Assembly (NCBI RefSeq): GCF_003957295.1
Contig: NZ_RQPJ01000021.1
Span: 790,210 to 854,209, forward strand
DNA: 64,000 nt
DNA from: Arenibacter aquaticus
GTDB lineage: Bacteria; Bacteroidota; Bacteroidia; Flavobacteriales; Flavobacteriaceae
Direction: 5' to 3'
Part shown: piece by piece, positions 1-9,724 of the stretch
How the letters are laid out: every line of letters begins with the position of its first letter
Position numbering within the stretch: position 1 is the first letter of the stretch
The notes under the pieces: generated by a model
The model's database searches: none
Told to the model about the DNA's origin: nothing
Seen by the model: only the letters and a program-made list of their open reading frames with translations
Program-made: the position numbers and the translations under genes

Positions 1-2
1 CT

Positions 3-1493
3 GAAGAAAAAAGTATGTATTCCCATAATGAACGTAGTTATATTGACAAATTGCTTCCTGAAATTTCATCAGAGGAATTTTGCAGTCTCCCGGTATTATT
101 TGTTACCGAAAATGCCAATGTATTGTTTACCGAAACAGCTCTTCATGATTACCCGGCTATGTTTGTGCGGGGTAATGGGAACACTACCATGGATGCTATA
201 TTTCCAAAACTTGTTCTGGAAGCAGTTGATAACGAAAAAAATTCCCCTGACCGCAATCAGACTATTACCAAGGAAGCCGATTATATAGCGGAAACAACAG
301 GAAAAAGGTCCTATCCTTGGCGGGTCTTCATGATCAGTGATGACGATAGAACTTTTGTAGAGAGCAATTTAACCTATCAATTGGCAAAACCATCGGTTAT
401 TGAAAATACGGACTGGATAAAGCCTGGTAAGGTAGCCTGGGATTGGTATAATGCCAATAATATCTATGGGGTCGATTTTAAATCGGGACTAAACACCGCT
501 ACCTACAAATACTATATAGATTTTGCATCTTCCAACAACATAGAATATGTAATACTGGATGAAGGGTGGACCAAATCCACCACAGAAATCCTCGATTTCA
601 ATCCGGATATAGATGTACCGGAATTGATCAGGTATGGAAAAGAAAAAGGGGTGGATATTATTCTTTGGACCCTATGGAAACCCCTACAAGAAAACCTTGT
701 TGAAATCCTTGAAACCTATAAAAGCTGGGGAGCAAAAGGAATTAAGATCGATTTTATACAGCGTAGCGACCAATATGTGGTGAACTCCTATGAGGAAATA
801 GCAAAAGAATGCGCTAGGTTGGAATTGTTGGTAGATTTTCATGGTTCTTTTAAACCTTCTGGCTTAAGACGTATGTATCCCAATGTGATAAACTATGAAG
901 GTGTAAAGGGTAGCGAAAACAATAAATGGAGCAAGGATATTACTCCAGAGCACAATGTGACCATTCCCTTTATCCGAATGGCCGCAGGTCCCATGGATTA
1001 TACCCCAGGTGCCATGAGCAATAAACAAAGAGCAAATTTCGGCATTAGCGGCAAGCGACCTATGAGTATGGGCACCCGCGCACATCAGGTGGCCATGTAC
1101 GTGGTGTACGAAGCCCCCTTACAAATGCTATGCGAATCGCCGTCAAGGTATTACCAGGAACAGGAGACCGTGGATTTCATTACACAAATTCCAACAATAT
1201 GGGATGAAACCATTGTGCTACATGGGGCTGTAGGCGATTATATTGCGGTTGCCAGAAGAAAGGGAGATAGCTGGTATATTGGAGCCATGACCGATTGGAC
1301 TAAAAGAAGTTTGGAACTGGACCTCTCCTTTTTGGCAGAGGGGGATTTTAAAATGAATGTTTTCAGGGATGGCATCAATGCAAACCGATATGCCGAGGAT
1401 TATAAGGTAGAGAATTTGCAGGTTGACAAAAATTCGAAAATAACGGCACAGATGGCAGCTGGTGGAGGCTGGGTAGCAATTATTTCCAAATAA
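3..1493 (+). CDS. GH97 family glycosidase (alpha-galactosidase/alpha-glucosidase type), 5' end cut by window
   Basis: The frame is open to the left edge and the family is normally about 630-720 residues, so the N-terminal beta-sandwich is largely missing; the first ATG is at 15 but is probably internal. Numbering from that ATG, the catalytic barrel contains KPGKVAWDWYN (137-146), VILDEGW (179-185) and GIKIDF (242-247). The Asp at 246 sits where retaining GH97 enzymes place their nucleophile, and NYEGVKG (293-299) supplies the conserved Glu. This favours the retaining, alpha-galactosidase-like branch over the inverting SusB branch, by inference. The enzyme would act in the periplasm or on the cell surface on alpha-linked oligosaccharides. 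The sulfatase gene that follows on the same strand suggests a sulfated galactan or similar algal glycan as substrate. Confidence 0.85.
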   Translation, partial: EEKSMYSHNERSYIDKLLPEISSEEFCSLPVLFVTENANVLFTETALHDYPAMFVRGNGNTTMDAIFPKLVLEAVDNEKNSPDRNQTITKEADYIAETTGKRSYPWRVFMISDDDRTFVESNLTYQLAKPSVIENTDWIKPGKVAWDWYNANNIYGVDFKSGLNTATYKYYIDFASSNNIEYVILDEGWTKSTTEILDFNPDIDVPELIRYGKEKGVDIILWTLWKPLQENLVEILETYKSWGAKGIKIDFIQRSDQYVVNSYEEIAKECARLELLVDFHGSFKPSGLRRMYPNVINYEGVKGSENNKWSKDITPEHNVTIPFIRMAAGPMDYTPGAMSNKQRANFGISGKRPMSMGTRAHQVAMYVVYEAPLQMLCESPSRYYQEQETVDFITQIPTIWDETIVLHGAVGDYIAVARRKGDSWYIGAMTDWTKRSLELDLSFLAEGDFKMNVFRDGINANRYAEDYKVENLQVDKNSKITAQMAAGGGWVAIISK

Positions 1494-1657
1494 GAGCCAG
1501 ATGAATAAAAACGATATGGCTTCCTCTAAAGATTCTTTGAATAATAAACCAAACAAACGGCATCTGATTTTGAAAGATTTATGTTTTTAATCCAATGGCG
1601 CAGTAAAGCAAAAACCTTTGGCCAAAAAAACACTATTTAATAAAACGTACACCTCAA

Positions 1658-3229
1658 ATGAATAAAAGATATTCTACCTATTATCTTCTCTTTCTTGCTT
1701 TTATAAGCGTGGTTGCTTGTAAAAGTCCCAAGAAAGAAACAAAAAAACCAAATATACTTTTTGTATCCATAGATGACCTAAGGCCTACATTGGGAGCGTA
1801 TGGTGATACCATAGCCATTACACCAAATATGGACCAGTTTGCGGCAGAAGGAATGACCTTTAGACAGACTTTTACCCAGGTAGCCGTATGTGCCCCTTCA
1901 AGGGCTAGTTTAATGACAGGATTAAGACCAGATTCAACCCGTGTTTGGCACCTTGGTGACAAGTTCCGCGACATACACCCCAATACGGTTACCATGCCGC
2001 AATATTTCTCCGAATTTGGTTATCATACCGTAAATCTCGGTAAAATCTTTCACAACTATATGCCAGACTCCATTTCGTGGGACGAACCAGATCTACGACC
2101 CGCCCAATATTTGCGTCCGGAATGGTTAAACAGGGATGGGGAAACTTTTTACATCAGTAAGGAAATAAATGAATCACAGGTTAAAAAAAGGGATTCCCTA
2201 TTAAAATTAAGACCTGTACGCTACGCCGATGGCTGGAATACCGGACCCGCTTGGGAGGCTGCTGCCGTTCATGATACCATGTACTATGATGGGGCCCAAA
2301 CCGAACTCGCAAAAAGAACCCTTAGCCGATTGGCCAAGATGGATGCTCCCTTCTACATGGGCCTCGGCTATTTTAGACCCCACCTTCCGTTTGCAGTACC
2401 CAAGAAGTACTGGGATTTATACGATGCAGAGAAAATACCTTTGGCGCCAAATCCAAACGTACCCAAAAATGCACCTGGCCATACCATGAATTCTATGTAT
2501 GAACTTCGGCACTACGACGGCTTTAATAAAATTGGCCATCCTGAATCTGACTATAGAATGAGTGTTGATACCACCAGAATTTTAAAGCATGGTTATTATG
2601 CAAGTGTAAGCTATGTGGACGCCTTGCTGGGCGACCTCTTTTCCCATATGAAAAAGATTGGAATATATGAAAATACCATTATTATCCTGTGGGGAGATCA
2701 TGGTTGGAAATTGGGCGACCATAATAGTTGGGGCAAAATGACCAACTACAATATTGATCTAAAGGTTCCAATGATCATTCGCTATCCAAACCAGGAAAAT
2801 AGAGGGGCACAGACCTTTGAAATTACCGAACTGATAGATATGTTTCCTTCACTCTGCGAACTAGCTGGTATTGAAATTCCGGATTATATACAAGGAACCA
2901 GCTTTGTGCCATTGATTAAAGACCCCAAACGCCAATGGAAAAAAGCCGCCTTCAGTCAATTTCACCGTAGACCTAAAGTATCTGCCGATGGGAAGCGCTA
3001 TATGGGGTATTCCATTAACACAAAAAAATACCACTATATAGAATGGTACACTTGGGATCCAAAAACAGGGACCAAAGGCGAATTAAAAAGTACTGAGTTG
3101 TATGACAGCGAGAATGACCCCCACGAAACCGTCAATATCGCTAACGAAAAAATACATGCAACTGTCGTAAAAGAATTGTCCCAACAACTTGCCGAAGGTT
3201 GGCAAAAAGCAAGACCCAATAACCCATAA
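1658..3229 (+). CDS. Sulfatase lipoprotein, iduronate-2-sulfatase-like (S1 family)
   Basis: This is a type I formylglycine-dependent sulfatase. It has a lipoprotein signal with the lipobox cysteine at residue 21, so it is probably anchored to a membrane. The metal-binding SIDDLRP segment (residues 37-43) and the CAPSR motif (78-82) are intact; Cys78 would be converted to formylglycine. ILWGDHGWKLGDH later in the chain gives the second metal/substrate site typical of iduronate-2-sulfatase-like proteins. The length of 523 residues is normal. It lies 164 bp after the GH97 gene on the same strand, and the two probably act together to desulfate and cleave an algal oligosaccharide. The exact sulfate ester cannot be read from sequence. 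No sulfatase-maturating enzyme gene is in the window. Confidence 0.92.
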   Translation: MNKRYSTYYLLFLAFISVVACKSPKKETKKPNILFVSIDDLRPTLGAYGDTIAITPNMDQFAAEGMTFRQTFTQVAVCAPSRASLMTGLRPDSTRVWHLGDKFRDIHPNTVTMPQYFSEFGYHTVNLGKIFHNYMPDSISWDEPDLRPAQYLRPEWLNRDGETFYISKEINESQVKKRDSLLKLRPVRYADGWNTGPAWEAAAVHDTMYYDGAQTELAKRTLSRLAKMDAPFYMGLGYFRPHLPFAVPKKYWDLYDAEKIPLAPNPNVPKNAPGHTMNSMYELRHYDGFNKIGHPESDYRMSVDTTRILKHGYYASVSYVDALLGDLFSHMKKIGIYENTIIILWGDHGWKLGDHNSWGKMTNYNIDLKVPMIIRYPNQENRGAQTFEITELIDMFPSLCELAGIEIPDYIQGTSFVPLIKDPKRQWKKAAFSQFHRRPKVSADGKRYMGYSINTKKYHYIEWYTWDPKTGTKGELKSTELYDSENDPHETVNIANEKIHATVVKELSQQLAEGWQKARPNNP

Positions 3230-3645
3230 TAGAACCATTTTATTTCCTTTACACTGCAATCCATTATCCAATAAAAACAGGCTAAAAGCCACAATTGGCA
3301 ATAAAAAATAGGGCCCCAAGCGGAATGCGGATTGGGAAATAACAAGAATGCAATCTTTTGTGGTAAACCTGTTATCCAAAGCGTAAAAAACCATTATAGA
3401 TGTTGCAGATTACTAAAGAATAATACTCGCTAACAAGTGGTAACACTATAGTAGGGGCGTTTGGCTTGCTCCAATTTCTATCTATACATTTCCTCTTTAT
3501 GTTTACTTGTACAACAATTTCAATTTGCCAGACCAAAATCAGAACGCTAATATTGTAGAACCGTAACATTGGCGTAATTTCAACAATTACTTCAACTAAA
3601 TTGTAAAAATTTACTGGGATACAAATCCCAACACCCACTAAAAAT
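3230..3645. other. Intergenic region, 416 bp
   Basis: AT-rich DNA between the first sulfatase and the permease gene. A short reverse frame continues out of the sulfatase antisense but shows no recognisable protein. No clear hairpin terminator and no exact TAnnTTTG box were found. It probably holds the promoter of the permease-dehydrogenase pair. Confidence 0.5.
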
Positions 3646-5364
3646 ATGGAAACGACCAAAGATTTTGAACAATTTGAAAACCTAGAGGAAGAACAACTAC
3701 CTGTTGCCAAACACAAACTACATGATTGGACCCATTTTGCCGGATTGTATGCTGCAGAGCATGTTGCAGCCACCGAATTTGTTATTGGAGCAACATTTGT
3801 AGCCCTGGGCGCCAAAACACAGGACATACTATTGGGACTTTTAATTGGTAATATATTAGCTGTTCTAAGTTGGACATTTATTACCTCCCCAATTGCCGTG
3901 GATACGCGATTAAGTCTCTACACCTATTTAAATAAGATTGCCGGGGATTCCATGACCAAGTTATACAACTGGGCCAATGTGATTATTTTTTCGGTTATAT
4001 CTGCTGCCATGGTTACCGTATCGGCAACCGCGGTTCGCTTTGCCTTTGATATACCGGCCCAACTCAATTGGTACCCTACCAATCTGTGGTTTGTTTTAAT
4101 TGTCTTTGGGGTTGGTATTGTTGTGGTTTCCATAGCACTGTATGGATTTAATGCAGTTTCTGAATTTTCCGGGATTTGTGCTCCATGGTTATTTGTAATG
4201 TTCACTAGTGGGGCTATGATACTCATGCCGGCTTTGTCCCTGGATGTATTGGGTAAAACCTTACCATCTGGATTGACAGATTTTATGGCCATGGGCAACC
4301 AATCCATATGGACGGGAATTGATAGTAACGGGGAACCGGGTATTGGGTTGATAGAGGTAATAGGGTTTGCCTGGGCTGCCAATACCATCACCCACTTTGG
4401 GCTAATTGATATGGCCCTTTTACGTTTTGCCAAAAAGAAAGTATACGGACTGGCCACAAGTACGGGAATGATGTTCGGCCATTATGTTGCTTGGATTGCC
4501 GCTGGTATTATGGGAGCCGGAGCTGCTGTGATCCTAGGAAAGTCTATAGTAGAGCTCGACCCCGGGGATGTGGCCTACTACGCCTTGGGATGGTCCGGTT
4601 TTGTCATTGTTATTGTGGCCGGTTGGACCACTGCCATTACAAACCTGTATAGGGCCGGATTGGCAGCACAGGCCATTTTCTACAACCACTCCAGGAAAAA
4701 AACTACCATAGTGGTTGGCTTTATAACTATAGCCATCGCATGTTTCCCTTTTGTCTTTTCGCAGATACTGCCTCTATTAACCTATGCCGGTCTCTTAGTG
4801 GTACCCGTAGGGGCAATAGTATTCGCTGAACATCAAATTTTTCCAAGAATAGGCTTTACCCGTTATTGGTCTTCTTATCGAAATTTAACCTTTAGCACCC
4901 CGGCAGTTGCTTCATGGGCCTTGGGATTATTGTTCGGTTTTGGGCTAAACGCCCTAAACGTTATGTCTTTCTTTTACCTCTTTATTCCCACCTGGGCTTT
5001 TACCATTCTGGTGTATACTTTCCTAGCTGCCCGTTATGGCGCAAAGGACGCCTATCCACAGGAAGAGGAAGAAGAAAAAATACGCAACCAAAACATTGCC
5101 AAATACCAGGAACAAAAAGGAAAAATGGAAAAGAAGCATATAAAGGATACTTCCATTTTTTCGCGAATATTAAAATTGATTTCTGTTACTGCCCTTGTCA
5201 TTACCTTGATATTGGGAGGTATTGTACTCTTTGATAGTGCTGACGAAAATATTTATATAGCCAATCGCGCACAATTTTATCAATACGCCTTCATTTGTAC
5301 CATACTCTATTTTATTACTGCCTATTGGGCTTTTCAGCGTGCTAAACAAAAGCAAAAAATCTAA
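3646..5364 (+). CDS. NCS1-family (purine/cytosine permease-like) transporter
   Basis: A 572-residue integral membrane protein with about twelve hydrophobic segments starting near residue 40. It resembles the nucleobase:cation symporter-1 family (CodB/allantoin permease type), with the conserved small-residue-rich first helix around EHVAATEFVIGATFVALG. After the core there is a charged stretch rich in Glu and Lys (about residues 467-500) and two more hydrophobic segments, a tail longer than in CodB. The stop codon lies 5 bp before the start of a polyol dehydrogenase gene, so the two are almost surely co-transcribed. That context suggests it may import the dehydrogenase substrate, a polyol or related compound, rather than a nucleobase. 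The family call is fairly firm; the substrate is open. Confidence 0.75.
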   Translation: METTKDFEQFENLEEEQLPVAKHKLHDWTHFAGLYAAEHVAATEFVIGATFVALGAKTQDILLGLLIGNILAVLSWTFITSPIAVDTRLSLYTYLNKIAGDSMTKLYNWANVIIFSVISAAMVTVSATAVRFAFDIPAQLNWYPTNLWFVLIVFGVGIVVVSIALYGFNAVSEFSGICAPWLFVMFTSGAMILMPALSLDVLGKTLPSGLTDFMAMGNQSIWTGIDSNGEPGIGLIEVIGFAWAANTITHFGLIDMALLRFAKKKVYGLATSTGMMFGHYVAWIAAGIMGAGAAVILGKSIVELDPGDVAYYALGWSGFVIVIVAGWTTAITNLYRAGLAAQAIFYNHSRKKTTIVVGFITIAIACFPFVFSQILPLLTYAGLLVVPVGAIVFAEHQIFPRIGFTRYWSSYRNLTFSTPAVASWALGLLFGFGLNALNVMSFFYLFIPTWAFTILVYTFLAARYGAKDAYPQEEEEEKIRNQNIAKYQEQKGKMEKKHIKDTSIFSRILKLISVTALVITLILGGIVLFDSADENIYIANRAQFYQYAFICTILYFITAYWAFQRAKQKQKI

Positions 5365-5369
5365 TTGTA

Positions 5370-6857
5370 ATGGATACGACAACAATTATACTTAATCAAG
5401 AAAATTTAGATCAAATAACAGGTGGAATTTCCACGGTAGGTTATGACCGAAAAAATATTAAATCGGGAATAGTCCATATTGGTGTAGGTGGTTTTCACCG
5501 TTCACATCAGGCTTTTTATACCCATCTACTCCAGGAAAAATACAATGCCCAAGAATGGGGTATCTGTGGTGTAGGATTGCGTGAGGGCGATAGAAAAATA
5601 CACGATGTGCTTACAAAACAGGACGGCCTTTACACTTTAATAGTAAAACATCCAAATGGCAAGATAGAGCCCAGTATAATAGGCTCTATAGGCAATTTCA
5701 TACTGGGAGTGGACAACCCATTGCTTGTTATTGATCGTATGGCAGATGCTGCTACTAAAATAGTTTCCCTTACCATTACCGAAGGCGGTTATAATTTTAA
5801 CCCTGCAACAGGTGAATTTGATTTTGATAACCCAGCTATCCAACACGATCTAAAAAACCCTGATAGTCCAAAAACAGTATATGGCTATTTAACGGCTGCG
5901 CTTAAAAAGCGTCGTGATGCCAAACTTAAGGCCTTCAGTATAATGTCTTGTGATAATATTCTGCACAATGGGGATGTAGCCCGTAAAATGCTCTTATCAT
6001 TCGCCAAAAAACAAGATGCGGCATTGGCCGTTTGGATAGAAAAAGAGGTGTGCTTTCCCAATAGCATGGTTGATCGTATTACCCCGGTAACTACCCAATC
6101 TGATATAGATTACCTAGAAAAAAACTACGGAATAAAGGATGAATGGCCAGTAACCTGTGAGCCATTTATACAATGGGTTGTAGAGGACAATTTTTCCAAT
6201 GGCCGACCCGAATATGAAAAAGTTGGGGTTCAATTTGTTCCCGATGTGAAGCCTTATGAAAAAATGAAACTCCGTTTATTAAATGCAGGCCATTCCGTGC
6301 TTGGCTTACTGGGAGCAATCCACGGACATAACACCATTAATGCCTGCATGGAAGATAAGACCTTTGTTGATTATTTAAGGTCGTTTATGGACAAGGAAGC
6401 CACACCAATCTTGGATGAAGTAAAGGGGATAGATCTAGACCAATACAAAGACAGTTTGGAAGCACGCTTTGCCAACCCAAACATAAAAGACAGTGTAAGT
6501 CGAATTTGTTCGGAAAGTTCTGCCAAACTGCCTAAGTTTTTGATAGCCACTCTGGAAGAGAATTTAGCTGAGGGGAGAAGTATTGAATTCGCCACCTTGG
6601 TTATCGCAGCTTGGTGCTATTACAGCGATAAACAAGTTGATAAAAATGGACAGCCCATGGAAATTATTGATGCCATGGCCAAGGAGCTCCACACAGCAGC
6701 CGCAAAAACTGGAACAGACCCTTTAGCGTTTATTAAACAGGAATCGCTTTTTGGTGATCTTGCGAAGAATGAACGCTTTGCCGACTTATACTCGGTCATG
6801 GTTCAGAAAATATACAATGATCCCAATATCAAAAAGCACATGAAAGACATGCTCTAA
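5370..6857 (+). CDS. Mannitol 2-dehydrogenase-type polyol dehydrogenase
   Basis: A 495-residue member of the long-chain polyol dehydrogenase family, which oxidises mannitol to fructose (or a related alditol/aldonate to its keto form) with NAD. The nucleotide-binding segment HIGVGGFHRSHQA runs from residue 36 to 48. The catalytic signature K-x4-N-x2-H is present as Lys300, Asn305 and His308. Stretches such as GVGLREGDRK, SLTITEGGY and MSCDN resemble pseudomonad mannitol 2-dehydrogenase more than fructuronate reductase UxuB. Mannitol is a major storage compound of brown algae, which fits the neighbouring sulfatases. It follows the permease gene by 5 bp. Arabinitol or another polyol remains possible as substrate. 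Confidence 0.85.
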   Translation: MDTTTIILNQENLDQITGGISTVGYDRKNIKSGIVHIGVGGFHRSHQAFYTHLLQEKYNAQEWGICGVGLREGDRKIHDVLTKQDGLYTLIVKHPNGKIEPSIIGSIGNFILGVDNPLLVIDRMADAATKIVSLTITEGGYNFNPATGEFDFDNPAIQHDLKNPDSPKTVYGYLTAALKKRRDAKLKAFSIMSCDNILHNGDVARKMLLSFAKKQDAALAVWIEKEVCFPNSMVDRITPVTTQSDIDYLEKNYGIKDEWPVTCEPFIQWVVEDNFSNGRPEYEKVGVQFVPDVKPYEKMKLRLLNAGHSVLGLLGAIHGHNTINACMEDKTFVDYLRSFMDKEATPILDEVKGIDLDQYKDSLEARFANPNIKDSVSRICSESSAKLPKFLIATLEENLAEGRSIEFATLVIAAWCYYSDKQVDKNGQPMEIIDAMAKELHTAAAKTGTDPLAFIKQESLFGDLAKNERFADLYSVMVQKIYNDPNIKKHMKDML

Positions 6858-7335
6858 TTGATTAATCCAAGGGAAATTGTCAATTATTAAATACGCCTAA
6901 AATATGCTGGGTTTTAGTTTGAAATATTTACTACTACCTTGGCGACTGGCAGTTATACCTTAATTAATTATTATGCCAAAAACCAGTGGCTAAGACTACA
7001 CAACAATTATAATCCGTATTTATTTGCGTTAACAAATTAATGCCGCATATAAAGGGGGCGTAATGGACTATCCATGACCGATTTCAATGGCAAATGGTTG
7101 TTTGAAAACACTAAGAAAATTGATTACCACACCTTTATTTATTTCAGATGTATGTGATGTGGAACCATGGTGTTTTATAAATATCGCAGTTTACTGCCTA
7201 GGGTTACCGTATTACTAAAGGAAGTGGTTTCTATCCCAATTTAAATTTTAGTATTTTTAATCGGCATTCTTTTGAGCAGGGGGAGTTACCCTCTGTATGA
7301 ATTTAAAATAAAAAACCAACCTTTATACCTATACC
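6858..7335. other. Intergenic region, 478 bp
   Basis: AT-rich spacer between the dehydrogenase and second sulfatase genes. Short open frames occur on both strands but none has recognisable protein character. No obvious terminator hairpin or repeat was found. The length suggests that the second sulfatase has its own promoter. Confidence 0.5.
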
Positions 7336-8820
7336 ATGAAACTACCACAGCGGATACTAATTACCCTAGGACTTGTTCTGGCCTTTTACTTATTATCGGG
7401 ATCGGATTATCCCATCCCAAATGGGAAGACAACGGACAAAAGGCCCAATATACTATTCTGTATTGCTGATGATTGGGGTTGGCCGCATGCCGGTGTGTAT
7501 GGTGATGCCGTGGTACAGACCCCAGTATTTGATAAACTGGCCAAGGAGGGGGTGCTTTTTAACCATGCCTATGTATCCAGTCCTTCCTGTACCCCTAGCA
7601 GAAGTGCAATTTTAACGGGCCAGTATCACTGGCAATTGGGAGAGAGTGCCAACCTTTGGTCCACAATGGATGTAGATATACCTGTTTACCCATTATTATT
7701 GGAAGAATCCGGTTATCATGTGGGGCATTGGCGCAAATGTTGGGGTCCCGGCAATTTGAAGGCCGGGGGTTATGTAGACAAACATCCAGGGGGGCAGAAT
7801 TACCAAAAAGGTTTTGGGGAATTCCTAAAATCGAGACCAGAAGGGGAACCATTTTGTTTTTGGTTGGGTGCTTCGGATCCGCACAGGCCATACAAAAAAG
7901 GCGTTGGTAAGGAGTCGGGAATAGATATCGATAAAGTACAGCTTCCTGGTTTTTATCCTGATGTGGAAGAAATACGCTCCGATATAGCCGATTATTATTT
8001 TGAAGTACAGCGATTTGATAGGGATGTGGGCAATGCAATTAAAATGCTGGAAGAAATAGGGGAATTGGAAAATACGATTATTGTCATGACCGGCGACCAT
8101 GGAATGCCGTTCCCAAGGTGTAAAAGCAATTTATATGATATGGGGGTCCGTGTGCCCTTGGCCATCCGTTGGGGCGAAAAAGTTAAGGGCAACAGGCAAA
8201 TTGAAGATTTTGTTTCCCTGACCGATCTGGCCGTCACCTTTCTGGGAGCGGCAGGAGTAGATATTCCCGTTCAAATGTCGGGGAAATCACTGGAACCTAT
8301 TCTTCTATCGGACAAGGAAGGTTGGGTAGAAGCTGTACGCGATCATGTGATTTTTGGAAAAGAACGCCACACCCCTGCCCAGCTAGCACCTTCCACAAAA
8401 GGGTATCCTTCACGTGGAATTAGAACCAAAAAATACATTTATATCCGAAATATTTATCCTGAATTGTGGCCGGCCGGGGTTCCAGAAGGTGCTACCCATC
8501 CTATGAACAGCTTTGCAGATTCTGATAATGGCCCTACCAAAACATTTCTTATAGAAAACGCCAATGAACCGAAATATAAGCGCTTCTACCAATGGAGTTT
8601 TGGCAAACGCCCAGCCGAAGAATTGTACGACATTACAACAGACCCCGATCAACTAAATAATCTGGCAGAGAGCCCAATCTATGCTACCGTCAAAAAAGAT
8701 TTGTCCAACAAGCTTAATGGTCTTTTAAAAGCTACCAATGATCCTCGAATAATTGGTGGAGGGGAAAAATTTGACACCTACCCGTACAGGGCAGGATATA
8801 AGCTTAACACTGGCAAATAG
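7336..8820 (+). CDS. Secreted sulfatase (S1 family, heparan N-sulfatase-like subgroup)
   Basis: A second formylglycine sulfatase of 494 residues. An N-terminal hydrophobic segment (residues 6-22) acts as an export signal without a clear lipobox. The metal-binding IADDWGWP is at 43-50 and CTPSR at 85-89, with Cys85 as the residue to be oxidised. VMTGDHGMPFPRCKSNLYDMGVR in the middle of the chain supplies further active-site residues. The pattern is closer to the sulfamidase-like subgroup than to the iduronate-2-sulfatase type encoded at 1658, so the two enzymes should remove different sulfates from one glycan. It is preceded by a 478-bp spacer and followed at 143 bp by an SDR gene on the same strand. 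Confidence 0.9.
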   Translation: MKLPQRILITLGLVLAFYLLSGSDYPIPNGKTTDKRPNILFCIADDWGWPHAGVYGDAVVQTPVFDKLAKEGVLFNHAYVSSPSCTPSRSAILTGQYHWQLGESANLWSTMDVDIPVYPLLLEESGYHVGHWRKCWGPGNLKAGGYVDKHPGGQNYQKGFGEFLKSRPEGEPFCFWLGASDPHRPYKKGVGKESGIDIDKVQLPGFYPDVEEIRSDIADYYFEVQRFDRDVGNAIKMLEEIGELENTIIVMTGDHGMPFPRCKSNLYDMGVRVPLAIRWGEKVKGNRQIEDFVSLTDLAVTFLGAAGVDIPVQMSGKSLEPILLSDKEGWVEAVRDHVIFGKERHTPAQLAPSTKGYPSRGIRTKKYIYIRNIYPELWPAGVPEGATHPMNSFADSDNGPTKTFLIENANEPKYKRFYQWSFGKRPAEELYDITTDPDQLNNLAESPIYATVKKDLSNKLNGLLKATNDPRIIGGGEKFDTYPYRAGYKLNTGK

Positions 8821-8962
8821 GTATAAACAGGCAACAAACCATGCATCAAAGGCTTAAGAATATAAAATATGCCCTGGTAGATAAATAAAGCAACAACTTA
8901 ATTAAATTAGCACTGGTATTAACTAATTTTTGTGGAATTGCACAAGTACTAAAATCTAAAAA

Positions 8963-9724
8963 ATGTCCAAAAATAAAATTGCCCTCGTAACCGGAGGGAG
9001 TCGTGGTTTAGGTAGGGATATGGCCATAAACCTAGCTAAAAAAGGTATAAATGTAATCATCACCTACCACACCAATAAGTCGGCCGCAGATGAGGCAGTT
9101 GCCCAGATTTCCCAACTAGGGCCTTCTGCATATGCCTTACAATTGGATACCGTTAAAATTGCTTCCTTTGATCAGTTTTTTATGGATCTTTCCAATTATT
9201 TAAAATCGGAATTGGAAGAAGACAAATTTGATTTTTTAATTAATAATGCCGGTACCGGGATATATCAACCTTTTATTGAAACAACGGAGGAGCAATTTGA
9301 TGAAATGGTGAATGTACATTTCAAAGGAGTCTATTTCCTTACCCAAAAAGCATTGCCCTTTTTAAACGATGGAAGCAGGATCATAAATATATCATCTGGG
9401 CTAACCAGGTTTACCTTTCCCAATTCATCCGCATATGCTCCAACTAAGGCTGCGGTAGAGGTCTTTACAAAATATTTGGCCAAGGAACTGGCACATCGTA
9501 AAATTAGGGCCAATGTTGTGGCCCCAGGTGCTGTTGCTACAGATTTTGGCGGGGGTGAAAACAAAACCAACGAGCAAAAAAGAAAAGCGGTCACCGCAGC
9601 TACAGCATTAGGTCGCGTTGGCAAGCCCGAAGATATAGGAGGTGTAGTGGCCTTTTTATGTACCGAAGATGCACAATGGATTAACGGGCAGCGTATAGAA
9701 GCCTCAGGAGGGATACTACTTTGA
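8963..9724 (+). CDS. SDR family NAD(P)-dependent oxidoreductase
   Basis: A classical short-chain dehydrogenase/reductase of 253 residues. The cofactor motif TGGSRGLG is at 10-17, NNAG at 94-97, the catalytic Ser around 144-145 and YAPTK (Tyr158, Lys162) follow the family pattern. GRVGKPEDIGGVVAFLCTEDAQWINGQ near the C-terminus is typical of 3-oxoacyl-ACP reductase/glucose dehydrogenase-like members. No signal peptide, so it is cytoplasmic. Its place at the end of the sulfatase/polyol block suggests a role in oxidising a sugar or polyol released by the secreted enzymes, but the family is too broad to name a substrate. Confidence 0.88.
   Translation: MSKNKIALVTGGSRGLGRDMAINLAKKGINVIITYHTNKSAADEAVAQISQLGPSAYALQLDTVKIASFDQFFMDLSNYLKSELEEDKFDFLINNAGTGIYQPFIETTEEQFDEMVNVHFKGVYFLTQKALPFLNDGSRIINISSGLTRFTFPNSSAYAPTKAAVEVFTKYLAKELAHRKIRANVVAPGAVATDFGGGENKTNEQKRKAVTAATALGRVGKPEDIGGVVAFLCTEDAQWINGQRIEASGGILL

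Noticed and set aside
3083-3394. Hydrophobic 103-residue frame on the minus strand overlapping the sulfatase end
   Set aside because: Most of it is antisense to the sulfatase gene, it has no recognisable family, and a second overlapping minus frame exists in the same place.
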